The position numbers and the translations under genes were made by a program. The notes beneath the pieces are model-generated. The model searched no databases. It saw only the letters and a program-made list of their open reading frames with translations, and was not told where the DNA came from. DNA of 64,000 nt from an uncultured Lachnospiraceae bacterium (GTDB taxonomy: Bacteria; Bacillota; Clostridia; Lachnospirales; Lachnospiraceae), in assembly GCA_946552115.1 (NCBI GenBank), contig CAMNRH010000001.1:62001-126000 (forward strand), read 5' to 3'. Below are positions 38,541 through 48,711 of the stretch, piece by piece. The number at the start of each line of letters is the position of its first letter. Positions within the stretch are counted from its first letter, which is position 1.

Positions 38541-41177
38541 TTACATTTGCCGCTCCAGCACACTGTGTACTTTCGCAATCGCATCGTCAATCCCTTCCGG
38601 TCTTTTCCCTCCGGCCTGCGCCATATTCGGACGTCCGCCGCCTCCGCCTCCGACACATGATGCGATTTCCCTGATGAGATTTCCCGCATGCACGCCTTTA
38701 TCGATTGCTCCCTTTGTCGCCGTCGCCATCAGGGAAACCTTTCCGCCCGCAGAAGAAGCAAGCACGACAACTCCTTCCCCGATCTTATCCTTTAAGCTGT
38801 CGCCGAGATCACGAAGTCCGTTCATATCTACATCCTCTACCCTCGCGGCCAGAACCTTCACTCCTTTCACCTCGGTAACCTGATTCATAATATCACCCAT
38901 AGAACCCTGTGCAAGCTTGCTCTTTAAGCTCTCCACCTCGCCGGCCAATGCCCTGTTATCCGCCATCAGATGACTGATTCTCTCAGAAAGCTGCTCCGGC
39001 TTTACCTTTGCAAGCTTAGAAAGCTCGTTAAGCTTTTCCTCAAGTTCATTGTAATAGCTCATGAGACCCTTGGCAGTAAGTGCTTCAATACGTCTTACGC
39101 CTGCCGCAACACCGGTTTCGGAAATAATCTTAAATGCTGTAATCACTCCCGTATTCGCCACATGGGTACCGCCGCAGAATTCTTTTGAAAACTCTCCCAT
39201 GCTTACTACTCGGACAATGTCTCCGTATTTTTCACCGAAGAGCGCTGCCGCCCCGGTCTTTCTCGCCTCTTCAATCGGCATATTCTCAGCCCGGACCGGA
39301 AGTGCTTTCATAATCTGCTCATTAACAATCTCTTCCACCCTTTTTATTTCGTCCTGCGTCATAGCGGAAAAATGTGTAAAGTCAAAGCGAAGCCTTTCTG
39401 CATTGACAGAGGAACCTGCCTGCTCCACATGATTTCCAAGCACCATACGGAGCGCTTTCTGAAGAAGATGCGTCGCACTGTGGTTATTTGCAGACAGCGC
39501 CCTCTTCTTAGAATCCACCTTAAGAGTCACGGTATCTCCTGTTTTTAACATTCCCTTTGTAACACGTCCCCTGTGGCCGATTTTTCCGCCCGGAAGCTTC
39601 ATCGTATCCTCAACCTCAAAGGTAAAATCATCTCTCACAATTACTCCTGTATCGGCCTCCTGGCCGCCGCTTGTAGCATAAAACGGAGTTTCTTCTACAA
39701 AAATCGTTCCCTCGTCGCCGTCCGACAGCGCTTCCACAATCTCTGTATCTGTCGTAAGGACTGTAACTTTCGAGTCGTATTCCAAACGGTCATAGCCGAC
39801 AAAGGTACTGGTAACCGCAGCGTCTATCCCATCATAAACGCTTGCCTCCCGTCCGCTGTAGCTGTGCTCACCGAACGTTCCTTTCGCTTTCTGCTTCTGT
39901 TCCTTTACCGCTTTCTGAAAGCCCTCTTCATCAATGGATAGACCCTTTTCCTCCAATATCTCAATGGTCAAATCAACCGGGAAGCCGTAAGTGTCATAGA
40001 GACGGAAAGCCTCCTCACCGGAAAGTACCTTTTCGCCTTTCCTTTCCATCTCCTCCTCAATTCCTGCAAGAATGGAAAGTCCCTGGTCAATCGTTTTATT
40101 AAACTGCTCCTCTTCTTTTGTAATTACCTTGAAGATAAATCCTTTCTTCTCCTCCAGCTCCGGATAACCGTCTTTAGAGCCCTCTATTACCGTCTCCGCC
40201 AGCTCTACAAGGAAAGCCCTGTCAATGCCAAGCAGTCTCCCATGACGGCTTGCCCGTCTTAACAGACGGCGCAGTACATAGCCGCGCCCGCTGTTGGACG
40301 GCAGAATTCCGTCGGAAATCATAAAGGTTACCGAACGGATATGATCCGTAATTACACGGATGGAAATATCCGTATCCTCTTCCTTTCCATATTCCGCCCC
40401 CGCCAGCCTGCATACATGCTCGCGCAATGTATGTAAGGTGTCAACGTCAAACATCGAATCTACATCCTGTACAATACATGCAAGACGCTCAAGTCCCATG
40501 CCGGTATCAATATTCTTTTGTTCAAGCTCCGTATAATGATTATGCCCGTCATTATCGAACTGCGTAAATACATTATTCCAGATCTCCATATAGCGGTCGC
40601 AGTCACAGCCTACGGTACAGTCCGGCTTTCCGCAGCCGTATTTCTCCCCCCTGTCATAATATACCTCCGAGCAGGGACCGCACGGCCCGGAGCCATGCTC
40701 CCAGAAATTATCCTCCTTGCCGAAGCGAAAAATCCTTTCGGGAGCAATTCCAATCTCCTGATTCCAGATATTCCATGCCTCGTCGTCCTCAAGATATACC
40801 GACGGATAAAGTCTGTCCGGCTCAAGCCCCACTACCTCCGTTAAAAATTCCCATGTCCAGTGAATCGACTCTCTCTTAAAATAATCTCCAAAAGAAAAAT
40901 TTCCGAGCATCTCGAAAAAGGTTCCATGCCGGTCTGTCTTTCCTACATTATCGATATCTCCTGTGCGGATACATTTCTGACAGGTAGTCACACGCTTTTT
41001 TGGCGGAATCTCCTCTCCCGTAAAATATGGTTTCAGCGGCGCCATGCCAGAATTAATAAGAAGCAGGCTCTTATCATTATGGGGCACCAGTGAAAAGCTC
41101 TTCATCGCCAGATGCTCCTTGCTCTCGAAAAATTCAAGGAACATTCTTCTCAAATCATTTACTCCGTATTTCTGCAT
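38541..41177 (-). CDS. alaS: alanine--tRNA ligase
   Basis: An 878-residue class II synthetase for tRNA-Ala. Visible: N-terminal catalytic domain (MFLEFFESKEH, then LINSGMAPLKPYFTG and motif 2/3 regions), the editing domain with HSATHLLQKAL and FCGGTHVANTG (zinc ligands), and the C-terminal C-Ala domain ending GGGGGGRPNMAQAGG. The start at 41177 follows AAGGAGG; the upstream ATG at 41195 lies before that site. It has a consensus promoter and no T-box leader. It is followed by rpsU with its own promoter. Confidence 0.98.
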   Translation of the reverse strand: MQKYGVNDLRRMFLEFFESKEHLAMKSFSLVPHNDKSLLLINSGMAPLKPYFTGEEIPPKKRVTTCQKCIRTGDIDNVGKTDRHGTFFEMLGNFSFGDYFKRESIHWTWEFLTEVVGLEPDRLYPSVYLEDDEAWNIWNQEIGIAPERIFRFGKEDNFWEHGSGPCGPCSEVYYDRGEKYGCGKPDCTVGCDCDRYMEIWNNVFTQFDNDGHNHYTELEQKNIDTGMGLERLACIVQDVDSMFDVDTLHTLREHVCRLAGAEYGKEEDTDISIRVITDHIRSVTFMISDGILPSNSGRGYVLRRLLRRASRHGRLLGIDRAFLVELAETVIEGSKDGYPELEEKKGFIFKVITKEEEQFNKTIDQGLSILAGIEEEMERKGEKVLSGEEAFRLYDTYGFPVDLTIEILEEKGLSIDEEGFQKAVKEQKQKAKGTFGEHSYSGREASVYDGIDAAVTSTFVGYDRLEYDSKVTVLTTDTEIVEALSDGDEGTIFVEETPFYATSGGQEADTGVIVRDDFTFEVEDTMKLPGGKIGHRGRVTKGMLKTGDTVTLKVDSKKRALSANNHSATHLLQKALRMVLGNHVEQAGSSVNAERLRFDFTHFSAMTQDEIKRVEEIVNEQIMKALPVRAENMPIEEARKTGAAALFGEKYGDIVRVVSMGEFSKEFCGGTHVANTGVITAFKIISETGVAAGVRRIEALTAKGLMSYYNELEEKLNELSKLAKVKPEQLSERISHLMADNRALAGEVESLKSKLAQGSMGDIMNQVTEVKGVKVLAARVEDVDMNGLRDLGDSLKDKIGEGVVVLASSAGGKVSLMATATKGAIDKGVHAGNLIREIASCVGGGGGGRPNMAQAGGKRPEGIDDAIAKVHSVLERQM

Positions 41178-41228
41178 AGTTTCCTCCTTGCACATAGCCT
41201 TACTATCCCGAAAATCAGCTATTTTCTA

Positions 41229-41257
41229 ATTATAATAATACGCCCCTGATTTGTCAA
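41229..41257 (-). promoter_or_regulatory. consensus sigma-A promoter of alaS
   Basis: On the minus strand TTGACA (complement of 41252-41257), exactly 17 bases, then TATAAT (complement of 41229-41234): a perfect match to both consensus boxes. Only about 45 bases separate it from the start codon, too short for a T-box riboswitch. Confidence 0.75.
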
Positions 41258-41276
41258 CGGCTGAAAGTATCCGTAT

Positions 41277-42284
41277 CTACAACAGAAATATATCATTCTG
41301 CCGGCATGTCTCGCGCATTTCCTGCGGCCAGATGCTTGCCTGTACCTCGCCCACATGCGCACGGTTAAGAAGCAGCATACAAAGCCTTGACTGTCCGATT
41401 CCTCCTCCAATCGTAAGCGGAAGCTCTCCTGAAAGAAGCATCTTATGATAAGGAAGATTCTTTCTCTCTTCACAGCCTGCTTTTTTAAGCTGTTCATCCA
41501 GCGATTTTTCATCCACACGGATTCCCATACTGGAAATTTCCAGTGCACAGCCAAGCATATCATGCCAGAACAGAATATCGCCGTTTAAACTCCAATCGTC
41601 ATAATCCGGCGCACGTCCGTCATGTGGAATTCCGCTTCTTAACTTATCGCCAATCTGCATCAGGAATACGCAGCCGTATTCTTTTGTAATCAGGTTCTCC
41701 CGCTCTTTCGGAGTCTTATCCGGATACCGGTCCTCCAACTCCTGAGAGGTAAGAAAGGTAATCTCTTTCGGAAGATGCTTTACCGCATTGGGATACCGGT
41801 ACCACACCTCATGCTGCATATGCTTAATAATCTTAAAAATAGTCCGTACGGTCTCCTCAAGCGTTTTCAACGTGCGCTCCTGCCTTGTAATTACTTTCTC
41901 CCAGTCCCACTGATCTACATAGCAGGAATGAAGATTATCCGGCTCCTCGTCACGGCGGATAGCATTCATATTTGTATAAAGGCCTTCACCCGGCTTGAAT
42001 TTATATTCATAAAGCGCCATACGCTTCCACTTTGCGAGAGAATGCACCACCTCCACAGTCTCCCCCGGAATTGCCGCCATGTCAAACTGGACAGGACGCT
42101 CCACGCCGTTCAAATCATCATTCAGGCCGCTGCTTTTTTCTACGAATAAAGGCGCGGAAATTCTCTCCAGATTCATCTCTTTCCCAAATTCCTTTTGAAA
42201 AGTGTCACGGATATATTTGATTGCTTCCTGCGTCTTTCGCACTGTCAGATGGGGATTATAATTTTTTGGTATCACTAATGCCAT
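41277..42284 (-). CDS. asnA: aspartate--ammonia ligase
   Basis: A 335-residue asparagine synthetase A, which makes asparagine from aspartate, ammonia and ATP. It is a class II synthetase-like protein: [18 protein letters not shown], then [20 protein letters not shown] and the C-terminal [14 protein letters not shown] with the adenylation Arg. Length is standard. The start lies 29 bases inside the end of metH on the same strand, so its Shine-Dalgarno (GGAGAATC) is within metH. It is the last gene of the glgA-metF-metH unit. Confidence 0.96.
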   Translation of the reverse strand: MALVIPKNYNPHLTVRKTQEAIKYIRDTFQKEFGKEMNLERISAPLFVEKSSGLNDDLNGVERPVQFDMAAIPGETVEVVHSLAKWKRMALYEYKFKPGEGLYTNMNAIRRDEEPDNLHSCYVDQWDWEKVITRQERTLKTLEETVRTIFKIIKHMQHEVWYRYPNAVKHLPKEITFLTSQELEDRYPDKTPKERENLITKEYGCVFLMQIGDKLRSGIPHDGRAPDYDDWSLNGDILFWHDMLGCALEISSMGIRVDEKSLDEQLKKAGCEERKNLPYHKMLLSGELPLTIGGGIGQSRLCMLLLNRAHVGEVQASIWPQEMRETCRQNDIFLL

Positions 42285-44685
42285 TATCCTGATTCTCCTT
42301 TAATATTTGTTGAGCATAATACACCGACTGCATCGCGTCCTTTCCGTAGAAATCGGCTCCTATCATATCTGCATATTCCTGATTCAGCACCGCTCCTCCG
42401 ACCATAACCTTACAGCCCGTTTTTTTCTTCCTTAACTGCTTAATCGTCTCCTCCATACTAACGACAGTCGTCGTCATAAGCGCGCTTAAGCCCACAAGCT
42501 TTACATCTTCCTGAAGAACCGTCTCCACAATTACCTCCGGCTCGACATCCTTTCCGAGGTCAATCACATCAAAGCCATAATTTTCAAGCAGCACCTTTAC
42601 AATATTCTTTCCGATATCATGAATATCGCCTTTCACTGTGGCAAGAACGATTTTTTCCTTTTTCTGCTCCGCATCCCCCGATCTTTCAAGAGCTTCTTTT
42701 AATACGGCAAATGCAATCTTTGCCGCGTCCGCGCTCATAAGAAGCTGAGGCAGAAACACGCTTCCCTTTTCAAAGCCCTTTCCCACTGTATCCAGAGCAG
42801 GTATCATTTCCTCATTAATAATCTCAAGAGGCTTTTTCCCGGCAAGGAGCGCCGCCGCCGCGTGATGCGCCTCCTCCTTAAGCCCCTTTTCAATTGCAGA
42901 TTTTAACGTTATTTTTGCATCTTTCACTGCCGGAGCCATATTGCTCTGTCCTGCATACTGTTCAATATAACGCTCGCAGTTTTTATCGTAATTCATCAAT
43001 GCGCAAAAGGAATAATAAGAGCGCATCATATCCTCGGAAAGTGGATTAATAATTCCCGCGCTTAAGCCTGCCTGCATCGCCATCGTATAAAAATTAGAAT
43101 TTACAGCCGGGCGGTAAGGAAGACCAAAGGAAATATTAGAAACTCCAAGCACCGTACATACGCCGTATCTCTCTTTTACAAGCCGCAGCGCCTCAAGCGT
43201 AGTCCTCGCCCCCTTCGGCTCTGAACTTATCGTCATGGTTAATACGTCAATCACAATATCTTTTTTCGGAATTCCGTATTTCTCTGCTTCTTTAATAATC
43301 TTTCCGGCAATATCTGCCCGTCCCTCCGGCGTATCCGGAATTCCGTTCTCGTCAAGCGTAAGCCCTACGACCACACCGCCGTATTTTTGAATTAACGGAA
43401 AAACGGCATCCATCGCCTCCTGCTTTCCGTTCACTGAATTTACCATTGGCTTTCCGTTATAAATACGCATAGCTGCCTCAAGAGCGTTTACATCCACCGT
43501 ATCAATCTGAAGCGGAAGACTGGTCACACTCTGAAGCTCCGTGACAATCTCTTTCATAAGCGCCGGCTCGTCAATATCCGGAAGTCCGACATTCACGTCC
43601 AGAATATGCGCTCCTGCATCCTGCTGGGAAATTCCTTCCCGCAGGATATAGTCAATATCATGCTCCTTTAGAGCCTGCTTAAATTTCTTTTTTCCCGTCG
43701 GATTAATTCTCTCTCCGATAATACGCGGCTCTTCTCCGAAAACCACCGCCTTTCCGTAGGAGGATACAATCGTGTAATCCTCTGCTTTCTTCTTTCTCCT
43801 TAAAATATCCCGAGAGCTTTCTGTCCTTTTAATCAGTGCACGGATATGCCCGGGCGTAGTTCCGCAGCATCCTCCGACAGCGGCTGCGCCAAGCTCTGTT
43901 ATCTTCTGCATGATTTCTGCAAAATCCTCAGGATTCACGTCGTAATAGACATTTCCGTCTTTCTGCTTCGGAAGTCCGGCATTCGGCTTTACAATAACCG
44001 GTACCGTCGCATATTTTAATATTTCCTCCAGGACAGGAAACATCTCCTGAGGCCCCATGCCGCAGTTAATTCCGAGAGCGTCTACACGAAGCCCTTCTAA
44101 AAGCGCTACCACGGATGGAACGTCTCCGCCGGTAAGAAGCTTTCCTTTCCCGTCAAAAATCATTGTGGCAAATACCGGGAGCGAAGTATTTTCCTTTGCC
44201 GCCAGAACCGCCGCTTTCACTTCATATGTATCGCTCATTGTTTCGATATGAATCAAATCGGCTCCCGCTTCCTCTCCGTACTGCGCCACTTCTTTAAATG
44301 CCTCGTACGCATCCTCAAAGCTTAAATCCCCCATAGGCTTTAAAAGCTTACCCGTAGGCCCGATATCAAGAGCCGTATATACCTCTCTTCCGTCATGGAC
44401 ACCCATCCATGCCCCTTCCTTTACGTTCACCACCGCCGCCGCCACAATATCCTGAAGCTCATACTCTGTGTCGTGAAATTTAAGGGCATTCGCTCCAAAG
44501 GTATTGGTAAGCACAATATCACTGCCGGCCTCAAAATACTGTCTGTGAATATCCACCATTTCCTCTGTGTGTGTCAGATTCCACGTCTCGGGCAGCTCTC
44601 CCGGCTTCATTCCTTTCTCCTGAAGCAATGTCCCGGTACCGCCGTCAAAATACAACAGCTCTTTTCCAAGTCTTTCCAGTATCAT
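42256..44685 (-). CDS. metH: cobalamin-dependent methionine synthase without activation domain
   Basis: An 809-residue methionine synthase. Domains in order: homocysteine-binding barrel (about 1-300) with zinc ligands in GINCGMGP and [10 protein letters not shown], methyltetrahydrofolate (pterin) barrel (about 320-590), B12 cap and B12-binding domain with the motif DIHDIGKNI (about residue 700). Escherichia coli MetH is about 1227 residues and ends in an activation domain; that domain is encoded by the separate upstream gene at 44717-45358. The start at 44685 follows AAAGGAG. It overlaps asnA by 29 bases. Confidence 0.95.
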   Translation of the reverse strand: MILERLGKELLYFDGGTGTLLQEKGMKPGELPETWNLTHTEEMVDIHRQYFEAGSDIVLTNTFGANALKFHDTEYELQDIVAAAVVNVKEGAWMGVHDGREVYTALDIGPTGKLLKPMGDLSFEDAYEAFKEVAQYGEEAGADLIHIETMSDTYEVKAAVLAAKENTSLPVFATMIFDGKGKLLTGGDVPSVVALLEGLRVDALGINCGMGPQEMFPVLEEILKYATVPVIVKPNAGLPKQKDGNVYYDVNPEDFAEIMQKITELGAAAVGGCCGTTPGHIRALIKRTESSRDILRRKKKAEDYTIVSSYGKAVVFGEEPRIIGERINPTGKKKFKQALKEHDIDYILREGISQQDAGAHILDVNVGLPDIDEPALMKEIVTELQSVTSLPLQIDTVDVNALEAAMRIYNGKPMVNSVNGKQEAMDAVFPLIQKYGGVVVGLTLDENGIPDTPEGRADIAGKIIKEAEKYGIPKKDIVIDVLTMTISSEPKGARTTLEALRLVKERYGVCTVLGVSNISFGLPYRPAVNSNFYTMAMQAGLSAGIINPLSEDMMRSYYSFCALMNYDKNCERYIEQYAGQSNMAPAVKDAKITLKSAIEKGLKEEAHHAAAALLAGKKPLEIINEEMIPALDTVGKGFEKGSVFLPQLLMSADAAKIAFAVLKEALERSGDAEQKKEKIVLATVKGDIHDIGKNIVKVLLENYGFDVIDLGKDVEPEVIVETVLQEDVKLVGLSALMTTTVVSMEETIKQLRKKKTGCKVMVGGAVLNQEYADMIGADFYGKDAMQSVYYAQQILKENQDNGISDTKKL

Positions 44686-44716
44686 CTGTGTACGCTCCTT
44701 TATCATTTATCTTCTG

Positions 44717-45358
44717 TCATCTCCGGTATATACAGTCCGTCTTAGCACATTCCTCGCATCCCTTTTTGTGGCAGGGTACATGCTCCCGGCTCATTCCGAT
44801 TACCGCCGTCACTGATTTCGTAGGCGTGAGCATATACCCGTCTGTCATTGTAAGCCCGATTTTTTTTGCGCTGTCAAGCATTCTTAAGATGCTTTCCTGA
44901 CAGGAAATATCAAAATCACCGTATCCCGGGCTGAAACGCGGCCGCAGATAGTAGCCCTCTTTTTTCGCTTCTTCTGCGTACTCTTTCTGCCAGCTGTCCA
45001 AAAATTCCTCCAGCATCGCCGCACCGCATGCCTGCAGTACCACTGCTTTCGACATATCGGTAAGAGAATAACGCCTCATCAGCATATCCGCTTCAATTCC
45101 AAGAGTTGCACCGAGTATCACTCCCTTTTCGCAGCCTTTCATATTCTTTGCCAGATTTCTGCTTGTAATATTAAGTCCGCCGATTTTTACTCTGCCCTCA
45201 TCTGGCGTCTCCAACTCAAATATGCGATAGACAATCCGACTCTTTACGGTCCTGTCAAGCTCCTGAAAACAATTCTTAACAAGACTCCACGTCTTCTCAT
45301 CTATCGCATGTTTTCCATATCCCAGATAACGGCCAGCCTCCTTTTCTCTGCTGTCCAT
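44717..45358 (-). CDS. MetH activation-domain protein
   Basis: A 213-residue protein matching the methionine synthase activation domain family, separate from MetH here. Key region: RFSPGYGDFDISCQ and the LTPTKSVTAVIGM stretch, which in the fused enzyme bind SAM and cobalamin for reductive reactivation. The C-terminus carries a Cys cluster (CHKKGCEECAKTDC) that may bind an iron-sulfur cluster or another electron carrier. It sits between metF (13 bases) and metH (31 bases) on the same strand, so the split enzyme parts are coexpressed. Confidence 0.9.
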   Translation of the reverse strand: MDSREKEAGRYLGYGKHAIDEKTWSLVKNCFQELDRTVKSRIVYRIFELETPDEGRVKIGGLNITSRNLAKNMKGCEKGVILGATLGIEADMLMRRYSLTDMSKAVVLQACGAAMLEEFLDSWQKEYAEEAKKEGYYLRPRFSPGYGDFDISCQESILRMLDSAKKIGLTMTDGYMLTPTKSVTAVIGMSREHVPCHKKGCEECAKTDCIYRR

Positions 45359-45371
45359 ATCTTTATTTCTC

Positions 45372-46244
45372 CTACTTTACAATATCCGAAAGATTATTCA
45401 TAATCGCCGCCGCCACCTCCGGCTTATTCATCGAATATACATGAATATGATTAATTCCATTGGCAATCAAATCAATAATCTGGTCTGTCGCATAGGCGAT
45501 TCCGGCCTGCTTCATTGCCGCCGGATTCTCCCCGAAACGCTCCAAAAGAGCGACAAATCTCTGCGGAAGCGCCGTTCCGGAAAGCTCGAGCGTGCGCTTC
45601 ATCTGCTTTACATTCGTAATCGGCATAATTCCCGGAAGTACCGGAACCGTAATTCCCTTTTCCCTGATTCTGTAAAGGAAATTATACATAATATTATTAT
45701 CAAAAAACATCTGAGTTGTAAGGAAATCCACCCCGCAGTCCACTTTATTTTTCAGATTGATAATATCGTCCTTTTTATACTCCGTATCTACATGTCCTTC
45801 CGGATAGCAGGCGGCTCCGATACAAAAATCACCCTGCTCCTTAATATCCTTAATTAATTCACACGCATATTTATACTGCCCTGGAAGCGGAAATTCCATA
45901 TCTTTCGGCTTATCGCCCCGAAGCGCCAGAATATTTTTAACGTTCTGGCTTTTCAGCTCATCAATCACTCTGTGTACCTCCTCCTTTGTGGAGGATACAC
46001 AGGTCAGATGTGCAAGACTTGTAACTCCCAGATTTTTAATATGTGAAGCAATCTTCACCGTATTTTTACTGGTGCCTCCGCCCGCGCCGTAGGTTACACT
46101 GATAAATGACGGTTTTAATGCTGCAATCTTTTCCGCTGCGGACAAAACACTTTCATATCCCGCCTCCGTTTTCGGCGGAAATATCTCAAAGGAGATATGC
46201 GGGTTTGTATCTTTTAAAATATCCTTAATTTTACATGTTGTCAT
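45372..46244 (-). CDS. metF: 5,10-methylenetetrahydrofolate reductase
   Basis: A 290-residue MetF-type flavin enzyme that makes 5-methyltetrahydrofolate, the methyl donor for MetH. Visible: ISFEIFPPKTEAGYESVL at the N-terminus, SVTYGAGGGTSKNT, and TQMFFDNNIMYNFLYRIREK and LPGIMPITNVKQ. The ATG at 46244 lies inside the last 14 bases of glgA, giving overlapping coupled genes; GAGG lies 7 bases before it. Length matches MetF. A longer reading frame upstream is glgA sequence in another frame. Confidence 0.95.
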   Translation of the reverse strand: MTTCKIKDILKDTNPHISFEIFPPKTEAGYESVLSAAEKIAALKPSFISVTYGAGGGTSKNTVKIASHIKNLGVTSLAHLTCVSSTKEEVHRVIDELKSQNVKNILALRGDKPKDMEFPLPGQYKYACELIKDIKEQGDFCIGAACYPEGHVDTEYKKDDIINLKNKVDCGVDFLTTQMFFDNNIMYNFLYRIREKGITVPVLPGIMPITNVKQMKRTLELSGTALPQRFVALLERFGENPAAMKQAGIAYATDQIIDLIANGINHIHVYSMNKPEVAAAIMNNLSDIVK

Positions 46245-47667
46245 ATAACGCCTCGTACTGTTTTGCAGAATTCTTCCATGAGAAATCCTGTTCCATTCCT
46301 CGTTCCGCAATCTTATTCCAGTCTCTCTTCCTGTCGTAATAGATCCTTTCCGCATACCGGATTGTACCTAACATCTCATGAGCATTATAATTTAAGAAGC
46401 TAAAGCCCGTACCCGTTTTCTCATATTCATTATATGGCTCTACCGTATCTTTAAGTCCGCCGGTTTCCCTGACAATCGGAACCGTTCCATATCTAAGGCT
46501 CATAAGCTGGCTTAAGCCACACGGCTCAAACAGGGACGGCATAAGAAATGCATCGGACGCCGCATAGATTCTGTGCGACAGCTCCTCCGAGTAATAAATA
46601 TTCGCCGACACCTTTCCGTGGTATTTCCAGTCAAAATGACGGAACATATTCTCATACTGCTCCTCACCTGTTCCAAGAACAACAATCTGTACCGCATCCT
46701 GACACAGCTCGTCCATAATATAAGCAATCAAATCAAAGCCCTTCTGATCTGTCAGCCTGGATACGATACCAATCATCAGCGTTTTCGGATCCTGTTCAAG
46801 TCCCAATTCTTTTTGAAGCGCGATCTTATTTTTCACTTTTTCTTTCCGGAAATTCCCAATATTATAATTTTTTTCAATACATTTGTCCGTTTCCGGATTA
46901 AAGTCATCATAATCAATTCCATTCACAATACCAGACAGACAATTAGAACGGGCGCGCATCAGACCGTCCAGTTTTTCTCCGTAAAACGGCATCTTAATCT
47001 CCTCCGCATACGAATTACTTACTGTCGTAATTCTGTCCGCATACACAATTCCGCCTTTCAGATAATTGGCGTCCTTATAGGCCTCTAACTTGTCCGGAGC
47101 GAAATAGTACTGAGGCAGCCCCGTAATATCCCTTACTCTCTTTGTATCCCATGTCCCCTGGAATTTCAGGTTGTGAATTGTCATAATCGTCTTAATCCCG
47201 CGATAGTACTCATTTGAATAGCGGAAATTATCCAGAAAGATTGGAACAAGCCCTGTCTGCCAGTCATGACAGTGGATAATATCCGGTCTGAAATTAATCA
47301 CCGGCAGCGCACTTAATACGGCCTTTGAAAAAAATGCAAATTTCTCAATATCTGCATACATATCCCCGTAAGGCGCAAATCCGTTAAAATAATATTCATT
47401 ATCTATAAAGTAGAATGTAATTCCATCGTATTGTGTTTCTAATACTCCTACGTACTGTGTTCTCCATCCCAAATCCATATAAAAATGACTGTGATATGTA
47501 AGCTTCTCTTTCCACTGCTCTTTCATACACATATACTTCGGAAGCATGACTCTTACATCATATTTTTCCTTATCAAAATTTTTTGGCAAAGTTCCCGCAA
47601 CATCGGCCAGTCCTCCGGTTTTTATAAAAGGAACCGCTTCTGATGTTGCAAAAAGTATTTTCTTCAT
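46231..47667 (-). CDS. glgA: glycogen synthase
   Basis: A 478-residue GT5 glycosyltransferase that adds glucose from ADP-glucose to glycogen. The N-terminal KTGGLADVAGTLP and the C-terminal PSLFEPCGLSQLMSLRYGT (with the catalytic Glu) are visible. Length matches bacterial GlgA. The start at 47667 follows GGAGG in the spacer; an 8-residue longer form is possible. Other glg genes are absent. It overlaps metF by 14 bases, an unexpected pairing of glycogen and methionine genes. Confidence 0.95.
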   Translation of the reverse strand: MKKILFATSEAVPFIKTGGLADVAGTLPKNFDKEKYDVRVMLPKYMCMKEQWKEKLTYHSHFYMDLGWRTQYVGVLETQYDGITFYFIDNEYYFNGFAPYGDMYADIEKFAFFSKAVLSALPVINFRPDIIHCHDWQTGLVPIFLDNFRYSNEYYRGIKTIMTIHNLKFQGTWDTKRVRDITGLPQYYFAPDKLEAYKDANYLKGGIVYADRITTVSNSYAEEIKMPFYGEKLDGLMRARSNCLSGIVNGIDYDDFNPETDKCIEKNYNIGNFRKEKVKNKIALQKELGLEQDPKTLMIGIVSRLTDQKGFDLIAYIMDELCQDAVQIVVLGTGEEQYENMFRHFDWKYHGKVSANIYYSEELSHRIYAASDAFLMPSLFEPCGLSQLMSLRYGTVPIVRETGGLKDTVEPYNEYEKTGTGFSFLNYNAHEMLGTIRYAERIYYDRKRDWNKIAERGMEQDFSWKNSAKQYEALYDNM

Positions 47668-47701
47668 TCCTTCTCTTCCTCCCGATTTCACGATATTTTC
47701 T

Positions 47702-47707
47702 ATTATA
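47702..47707 (-). promoter_or_regulatory. possible -10 element of the glgA unit
   Basis: On the minus strand TATAAT (complement of 47702-47707) lies 34 bases before the glgA start; no clear -35 element is seen. Confidence 0.35.
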
Positions 47708-47733
47708 CCGCATTTTTTTTCAGAAGGAAAGCA

Positions 47734-48525
47734 TTATCTGTTTTTATATTCCAAACGAATGGTGTCTGCAATAAGCGCAATAAATTCTGAATTCGTCGGT
47801 TTCCCTTTCCCATTGCTTACCGTATACCCGAATAATTCGTCTAACGTATCCAATTTCCCTCTGCTCCACGCCACCTCAATTGCATGGCGGATTGCACGCT
47901 CTACGCGGCTTGATGTCGTCTGATGTTTTTTGGCAACTGTAGGATATAACACCTTTGTAATTGCATTCAGTACATCCATATCCTCAATTGACATAATAAT
48001 CGCATCTCTCAGATAATGATAACCCTTTATATGTGCCGGGATTCCGATTTCATGAATCATATCTGTCACCCGGTTCTCAAGATTCATTCCCTGCCTGGGG
48101 GCTATCTCCTGATCCCCGCCGCTGATAAAACGGGTCTCCAAATGCGGGGCCTGTCCGGCGCTTTTGATTCTGTTTAACAGCATCTCATTATTAAAGGGCT
48201 TGAGAATGTAATAATTTGCTCCTTTCCTGAAAGCATCCTCCGTAATTCTCTCCTGACCGACTGCCGTCACAATAATAAAGCTTGGACGTTTTTTAATTTC
48301 CTTGTCGTGATTTACAAGATCCATCACGCTTAATCCGTCCATTTTCGGCATAATCAAATCCAAAAGCATTACATCCGGCTGTTTTTCCTTAATAATTGAA
48401 TAAGCGTCTTCCCCGTTTTTCGCTTTTCCTACAAGATTCAGGCCCTTGTCCGCGTCAATCATTTCGCCAAGTAAATCCAGGATTCTTTCATTGTCGTCGG
48501 CTATTGCCACAGCTATTTCTCCCAT
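47734..48525 (-). CDS. spo0A: sporulation master regulator Spo0A
   Basis: A 263-residue response regulator that starts sporulation. The receiver domain has Asp10-Asp11, the phosphorylated Asp56 ([12 protein letters not shown]) and Lys in YILKPF. The Spo0A DNA-binding domain is diagnostic: [19 protein letters not shown], then [17 protein letters not shown] in the recognition helix region. Length is standard. The start at 48525 follows AGGAGG; the upstream ATG at 48564 is before that site. It follows spoIVB, as in most Clostridia and Bacilli, but has its own promoter. Confidence 0.98.
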   Translation of the reverse strand: MGEIAVAIADDNERILDLLGEMIDADKGLNLVGKAKNGEDAYSIIKEKQPDVMLLDLIMPKMDGLSVMDLVNHDKEIKKRPSFIIVTAVGQERITEDAFRKGANYYILKPFNNEMLLNRIKSAGQAPHLETRFISGGDQEIAPRQGMNLENRVTDMIHEIGIPAHIKGYHYLRDAIIMSIEDMDVLNAITKVLYPTVAKKHQTTSSRVERAIRHAIEVAWSRGKLDTLDELFGYTVSNGKGKPTNSEFIALIADTIRLEYKNR

Positions 48526-48569
48526 TTCCCACAATTCCTCCTTCCCAAACTTCAAAACCGTCAAAACCT

Positions 48570-48598
48570 ATTATATATTTTGCCCTATTGTAATTCAA
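48570..48598 (-). promoter_or_regulatory. sigma-A promoter of spo0A
   Basis: On the minus strand TTGAAT (complement of 48593-48598), a 17-base spacer and TATAAT (complement of 48570-48575), 44 bases before the start codon. No clear Spo0A box (TTTGTCGAA) is seen nearby. Confidence 0.55.
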
Positions 48599-48711
48599 GT
48601 GATTAACGCCGTAAATTTTCTATATTTTATGATTTTTGTCATCTTTTTTCCGTCTATTTCAACATCTTTTTACATTTCCTCGTAAATATCAGCAAATTAT
48701 GACAAATATAC

